NCBI RefSeq assembly: GCF_003025035.1
Contig: NZ_PYJN01000019.1
Span: 62,001 to 126,000 of the forward strand
Length of the DNA: 64,000 nt
Source of the DNA: Rhizobium sp. SEMIA4064
GTDB taxonomy: Bacteria; Pseudomonadota; Alphaproteobacteria; Rhizobiales; Rhizobiaceae
Direction of reading: 5' to 3'
Positions 61,710 to 64,000 of the stretch are shown here, one piece after another (positions within the stretch are counted from its first letter, which is position 1; each line of letters opens with the position of its first letter). The notes under the pieces were generated by a model, which was not told where the DNA came from, made no database searches, and was given only the letters and a program-made list of their open reading frames with translations. The position numbers and the translations under genes are program-made.

Positions 61710-61991
61710 ATGGACATCCGCAACGAAGACAACGCATCGGGCGGACGCTATGTCGCGACAGTCGAGGGCCACGAAGCCGAGATGACCTTCTCGCGCGCCT
61801 CCCCCAAGCTGATCATCATCGACCATACCGGTGTTCCCGATGCGCTTCGCGGCAAGGGCGTCGGTCAGGCGCTCGCCCTTCACGCCGTCGAAGAGGCCCG
61901 CAATGGCGGCTGGAAGATCATTCCACTCTGCCCTTTTTTCAAGGCGCAGGCCCAGCGCCACGAAGAATGGCGCGATGTGGTGAATATGTAG
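61710..61991 (+). CDS. GNAT-like N-acetyltransferase (YjdJ type)
   Basis: A 93-residue minimal GNAT domain. The acetyl-CoA loop is HTGVPDALRGKGVGQALALH (about 39-58), followed by a conserved WKIIPLCPFFKAQAQRHEEW (about 68-87). Such YjdJ-type proteins are small and of unknown substrate. A long hairpin follows the stop. Confidence 0.88.
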   Translation: MDIRNEDNASGGRYVATVEGHEAEMTFSRASPKLIIIDHTGVPDALRGKGVGQALALHAVEEARNGGWKIIPLCPFFKAQAQRHEEWRDVVNM

Positions 61992-62031
61992 CCGCGCACT
62001 GGAGATCGAGAATCTCCTTTTGAAAACACCA

Positions 62032-62080
62032 AAAGCCGTGCATGGCCGGCCATCCACCATGGCCAGTCATGCACGGCTTT
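62032..62080. terminator. Long bidirectional hairpin between acetyltransferase and fliJ
   Basis: Outer arms of about 13 bp (62032-62044 with 62068-62080) and an inner six-base stem (GGCCAT with ATGGCC) around a five-base loop. TTT lies at both ends, so it can stop both converging genes. Confidence 0.7.
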
Positions 62081-62119
62081 CGAGCCGCCTTCCGTCGCTT
62101 CTCGCATAATCCCAAAAAT

Positions 62120-62137
62120 CGTTCCGATTTCGGAACG
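62120..62137. repeat. Perfect inverted repeat, 8-bp arms
   Basis: CGTTCCGA-TT-TCGGAACG, about 40 bases beyond the fliJ stop. GGAAC recurs right after it, but no CGTT follows at 16-17 bases, so it is not an EcfG promoter. Possibly part of the fliJ terminator. Confidence 0.4.
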
Positions 62138-62178
62138 GAACTATGTGAGGATCAAGACATGGCGACAGAATGGTTAAT

Positions 62179-62535
62179 TCAGGCGCGTGCCCTCATCGGG
62201 CCCGAGCCATCGCGCTCTTCGAGCGCTGCGGCCTTGGCATATTCGGCCTGCATTTCTTCCAGCGATGTTTCCAGCGCCTCTTCCTGCACCTGCAATTCCC
62301 GGATCGACACTTGCAGATTGTCCGCGCGCTGACGTGCGGCCTTGGCAAAGGTCGGATAGGCAAAGTGGTTCGGATCGGAAATGCCGGACTTTTTCTCTTC
62401 CAGCACGATCTGGCTCTCCAGATCCTTTGTCATACGGTCGAATTCCGCCATCATCATCTGCAGTTGCTGCAGTTGACGGCGTTTTTCGTTCACCTGAAAC
62501 TCCTTCAGGCGCGTTAGGCTCTCACGTGACTTCAT
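62179..62535 (-). CDS. fliJ: Flagellar export protein FliJ
   Basis: A 118-residue, nearly all-helical protein (coiled coil at about 15-55 and 75-110) with the FliJ-like opening SRESLTRLKEFQVNEKRRQL. FliJ is a chaperone-like part of the flagellar type III export apparatus. The frame opens at 62541; ATG at 62535 has GGGAG better spaced. It is divergent from ctrA, an arrangement seen in related bacteria. Sequence similarity of FliJ proteins is weak, so the name rests partly on position. Confidence 0.8.
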   Translation of the reverse strand: MKSRESLTRLKEFQVNEKRRQLQQLQMMMAEFDRMTKDLESQIVLEEKKSGISDPNHFAYPTFAKAARQRADNLQVSIRELQVQEEALETSLEEMQAEYAKAAALEERDGSGPMRARA

Positions 62536-62541
62536 ACGCAT

Positions 62542-62976
62542 TACTCCCGTGATGCGAGACCCCGGCTCTCGATATGTTGACCCACCGCACCGCTTTGAAA
62601 CGGCTTGGTTAAAAAAATTTCCAGCGATCTTAATAAAAACCTACCGCTGGTAACCTTTCGTTTACGGGCATCGTTAATGATAGGGACGATCATTTAAGGG
62701 TCAGTAAATGCCGCGATCGGAATTCGAGATGTTGGCATTGGTGAGTCGAATGAATCACTTAGCGTGTCTTCTTAATGCAACACCTTAGGAAAGATATTTG
62801 CTGATTATTATTGGAAAACAGTGGAATGGAAAAATTATTTAATAAATTCGATACGTCTTGCCAGAGTGAATCAGAATTTGTTAACCATTCCGTGGCAGCT
62901 TCCAAATCAGGCAGTGATTTGATCGGTATCGCGTAAGGGGGCTGACGACCTTTCGGCGGCGGTAAAGGGGATAATT
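62542..62976 (+). promoter_or_regulatory. ctrA upstream region with GANTC and CtrA-type sites
   Basis: This 435-base, AT-rich gap separates fliJ and ctrA. It contains three GANTC sites (62743-62747, 62752-62756 and 62868-62872), the target of the cell-cycle methylase CcrM, and a TTAACCAT half-site (62881-62888) like those bound by CtrA. Methylation-sensitive and autoregulated ctrA promoters are known in Caulobacter and Sinorhizobium. Promoter elements themselves cannot be placed exactly. Confidence 0.55.
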
Positions 62977-63678
62977 ATGCGGGTTCTACTCATTGAAGAC
63001 GATAGCGCGACAGCGCAGAGCATCGAGCTGATGCTCAAATCCGAAAGTTTCAACGTCTACACCACCGATCTCGGTGAAGAAGGCGTCGATCTCGGAAAGC
63101 TCTACGACTACGATATCATTCTACTTGATCTTAACCTTCCCGACATGTCCGGCTACGAAGTGCTTCGTACGCTGCGTCTGTCGAAGGTCAAGACACCGAT
63201 CCTGATCCTCTCCGGCATGGCCGGTATTGAAGACAAGGTTCGCGGTCTCGGCTTCGGTGCCGACGACTACATGACCAAGCCTTTCCACAAGGACGAGCTG
63301 GTCGCCCGCATTCACGCCATCGTTCGCCGCTCCAAGGGCCATGCCCAGTCGGTGATCATGACCGGCGAACTGATCGTCAATCTCGACGCCAAGACCGTCG
63401 AAGTCGGTGGCCAGCGCGTGCATCTGACCGGCAAGGAATACCAGATGCTGGAGCTGCTTTCGCTCCGCAAGGGCACCACCCTCACCAAGGAAATGTTCCT
63501 CAACCACCTCTATGGCGGCATGGACGAGCCGGAACTGAAGATCATCGACGTCTTCATCTGCAAGCTGCGCAAGAAGCTCGCTAACGCCGCCGGCGGCGCC
63601 AACTATATCGAAACCGTATGGGGCCGTGGTTATGTGCTGCGCGAGCCCGACAGCAGCGAGTTCGCCGAAAGCGCCTAA
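62977..63678 (+). CDS. ctrA: Cell-cycle master response regulator CtrA
   Basis: A 233-residue OmpR-family regulator. It has a receiver (about 1-120) with the acidic pocket LIEDDS and phosphoacceptor Asp51 in [14 protein letters not shown], and a winged helix (about 125-228) with [20 protein letters not shown] and the recognition helix region [16 protein letters not shown]. The length and sequence are those of rhizobial CtrA, the essential controller of replication and division. Its inhibitor SciP is encoded 2 kb upstream. Confidence 0.97.
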   Translation: MRVLLIEDDSATAQSIELMLKSESFNVYTTDLGEEGVDLGKLYDYDIILLDLNLPDMSGYEVLRTLRLSKVKTPILILSGMAGIEDKVRGLGFGADDYMTKPFHKDELVARIHAIVRRSKGHAQSVIMTGELIVNLDAKTVEVGGQRVHLTGKEYQMLELLSLRKGTTLTKEMFLNHLYGGMDEPELKIIDVFICKLRKKLANAAGGANYIETVWGRGYVLREPDSSEFAESA

Positions 63679-63710
63679 GCCGCCCTCCCCGATCACCGCC
63701 GAACCATCAA

Positions 63711-63738
63711 AAATCCCGCCCTTCCGGCGGGATTTTTT
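63711..63738 (+). terminator. Rho-independent terminator after ctrA
   Basis: A 10-bp stem (63711-63720 with 63726-63735), five-base loop and T-run, 33 bases after the ctrA stop. Confidence 0.88.
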
Positions 63739-63767
63739 GTTGCCTATCTCATAGATGCAAAAAATAA

Positions 63768-63786
63768 GGCCGCTCAAAAAGCGGCC
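63768..63786 (-). terminator. Terminator for the minus-strand receiver gene
   Basis: A 7-bp GGCCGCT stem (63768-63774 with 63780-63786) followed on the minus strand by TTATTTTT, 34 bases after the stop of the receiver gene. Confidence 0.75.
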
Positions 63787-63819
63787 GTCGTCCATTCCGT
63801 CAATATCTGGCGTCAGATA

Positions 63820-64000
63820 TTAGGCCGCGATGGCCCGATTGCCGAAAACCGCCGTCAGGATCTTGCGGTCGAAAGGCTTCAGCAGAAAATCGGTGGCACC
63901 AGCGCGTTTGCCCGCCATCAGCTTGCGCAAATCCGCCTCGACGACACAGTAGTAGATCTTGACGTCTTTGCCATCCGGCATGGCGCGGATGCTGGCAATG
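63820..64000 (-). CDS. CheY-like receiver protein, C-terminal 59 residues (runs off right edge)
   Basis: An open frame from the right edge ends with TAA at 63820-63822. The visible part reads IASIRAMPDGKDVKIYYCVV, then EADLRKLMAGKRAGATDFLL, then KPFDRKILTAVFGNRAIAA. The GATDFLLKPFD segment is the beta5 lysine region of a receiver domain, and no output domain follows, so this is a single-domain response regulator. The phosphoacceptor lies outside the window. Its position next to ctrA suggests, but does not show, a cell-cycle or motility role. Confidence 0.85.
   Translation of the reverse strand, partial: IASIRAMPDGKDVKIYYCVVEADLRKLMAGKRAGATDFLLKPFDRKILTAVFGNRAIAA

Noticed and set aside
62162..62332. 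Plus-strand frame opposite the 3' end of fliJ, with a GAGG upstream
   Set aside because: Ser/Ala-rich antisense reading of a helical coding region; no independent support.
1..64000. tRNA, rRNA, CRISPR arrays, insertion sequences
   Set aside because: None recognised on reading either strand; hairpins seen are terminator-like or single inverted repeats.

Overview
This window reads as chromosomal DNA of an alphaproteobacterium of the Rhizobiaceae, most likely Rhizobium or a close relative. The support is GC-rich coding sequence, an hmuPSTUV haem locus divergent from tonB, a PhyR/NepR/EcfG general stress response locus with EcfG promoters, a ctrA/sciP/fliJ cluster, and a heterotetrameric sarcosine oxidase operon. 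I see no rRNA, tRNA, CRISPR array, insertion sequence or prophage.

Layout. 1-2.5 kb (minus): the end of an unknown gene, a DUF2325 protein, TonB and a small exported protein. 2.6-6.7 kb (plus): hmuPSTUV. 6.8-11.1 kb: the general stress response, with two small membrane proteins, ecfG-nepR facing phyR, an HWE histidine kinase and a probable GsrN-like small RNA. Five EcfG-type promoters (GGAAC-N16/17-CGTT or close) lie within 4.3 kb. 11.4-23 kb: reductive pyrimidine catabolism (preT, preA, ureidopropionase, dihydropyrimidinase), a RutR-type TetR regulator with a candidate operator, and a candidate pyrimidine ABC importer. A frameshifted SEC-C mini-gene sits between preA and the regulator. 23.4-27.9 kb: an RND efflux pair.

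28-45.6 kb: urea use. The minus strand carries urtABCDE and then ureDAB-x-y-C and ureEFG, with three unusual passengers: an LprI-like protein, a sialyltransferase-fold protein and a GGDEF protein. A sigma-54-like promoter precedes ureD and a terminator follows ureC. Divergent from urtA is a very large sensor, an NCS1-type permease fused to a cysteine-rich module, a histidine kinase and a receiver, followed by a LuxR-type response regulator. A TACGT dyad lies in the shared promoter region. I consider this transporter-receptor system the most interesting item.

45.8-51.4 kb (minus): a livHMGF-DUF6867-livJ branched-chain amino acid importer. 51.7-59.4 kb (minus): soxBDAG and a separate GcvT-family FAD dehydrogenase for sarcosine or dimethylglycine. 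59.7-64 kb: cysQ, sciP, a PqiA-like protein, an acetyltransferase, fliJ, ctrA with CcrM-type GANTC sites upstream, and the end of a receiver protein. The window is dominated by nitrogen scavenging (pyrimidines, urea, amino acids, sarcosine), framed by stress and cell-cycle regulators.
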